Below are positions 39,135-39,336 of a stretch of 39,336 nucleotides of DNA, one piece after another. Made by a program: the position numbers and the translations under genes. A model generated the notes under the pieces. That model made no database searches. It was not told the DNA's origin and worked only from the letters and a program-made list of their open reading frames with translations. Position 1 is the first letter of the stretch. Each line of letters begins with the position of its first letter. Source of the stretch: Anaerolineae bacterium (GTDB lineage: Bacteria > Chloroflexota > Anaerolineae > B4-G1 > SLSP01); contig PWVB01000524.1 in NCBI GenBank assembly GCA_003562365.1, positions 1 through 39,336 on the forward strand. The letters run 5' to 3'.

Positions 39135-39336
39135 ATGAACGATTTGAAGTACGGACGACATGCTGTCTACGCTATCAACTATCATTACGTATGGATGCCC
39201 AAACGTCGTAAACTAGTTGCCGTCAATGATGTCGCCAAACGACTACGTGAGGTAGTCGAAAGCGCCGCTGATTACAGAGGATGGACAATTCTTGAGTTAG
39301 CCGTTCAACCAGATCACATCCACTTGTTTGTGGAGA
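39135..39336 (+). CDS. tnpA: IS200/IS605-family transposase TnpA (partial, runs off the window)
   Basis: The first 67 codons of a Y1 (HUH) transposase that moves single-stranded DNA. The translation has YGRHAVYAINYHYVWMPKRR at the N-terminus and ends with LAVQPDHIHLFVE, the HUH metal-binding motif (HIH). The catalytic Tyr would lie beyond the window edge. The ATG at 39135 has no good ribosome site, as is common for these genes. Whether a tnpB follows cannot be seen. The frame is open with no stop to the end of the window. Confidence 0.92.
   Translation, partial: MNDLKYGRHAVYAINYHYVWMPKRRKLVAVNDVAKRLREVVESAADYRGWTILELAVQPDHIHLFVE

Noticed and set aside
38955..39185. Minus-strand 76-codon frame across the divergent promoters and IS left end
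   Set aside because: It runs antisense to tnpA and across two promoters and an operator; the composition is not protein-like.

Overview
The window reads as chromosomal DNA from a member of the Chloroflexota, probably an anaerobic or fermentative lineage. The grounds are a class A penicillin-binding protein with a long Thr/Pro tail, an IleRS of a divergent type, T-box leaders on pheS and ileS, GT-C mannosyltransferase-like proteins, and a ferredoxin-based 2-oxoacid/aldehyde oxidoreductase set. The phylum call is an inference from protein style, not from a marker alignment. No rRNA, tRNA or CRISPR was seen.

Layout. 1-4.7 kb: penicillin-binding protein, then a strong promoter and the infC-rpmI-rplT translation operon, with an ATT/ATC start for infC. 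4.7-7.4 kb: a tail-anchored repeat protein (-), a DUF4013 membrane protein (+) and a lipid/diacylglycerol kinase (-). 7.6-14.1 kb (+): tgt, a methionine aminopeptidase with an N-terminal SEC-C zinc knuckle, a DUF59 protein, and a Phe-specific T-box controlling pheS-pheT. 14.2-17.2 kb (-): a large six-hairpin glycosidase-like protein. 17.3-19.7 kb (+): a DUF485/acetate-type sodium:solute symporter pair. 19.7-23 kb (-), facing it: a very unusual PHP-Cache-PAS-CBS-DUF294 sensor fusion. 23-26.6 kb: two divergent GT-C/GT39-like membrane glycosyltransferases. 26.6-32.9 kb (-): M32 carboxypeptidase, then an M20 amidohydrolase - S51-like - KorA - KorB operon. 33-36.9 kb (-): ileS with an Ile-specific T-box. 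36.9-38.7 kb (-): tungsten-type aldehyde:ferredoxin oxidoreductase. 38.7-39.3 kb: a long AOR leader with a strong terminator, a pair of divergent promoters with a perfect LacI-type operator, and the left end plus first 67 codons of an IS200/IS605 transposase.

How the genes fit together. M32 and M20 hydrolases would release amino acids; KorAB would oxidise 2-oxoacids to acyl-CoA with ferredoxin; AOR would interconvert aldehydes and acids with ferredoxin; and the symporter would move acetate or other small carboxylates. The aminoacyl-tRNA synthetase genes sense uncharged tRNA through T-boxes. The points most worth a second look are the five-part sensor fusion next to the symporter, the unclassified structured leader (or small RNA) in front of AOR, and the operator/IS junction at the right edge.
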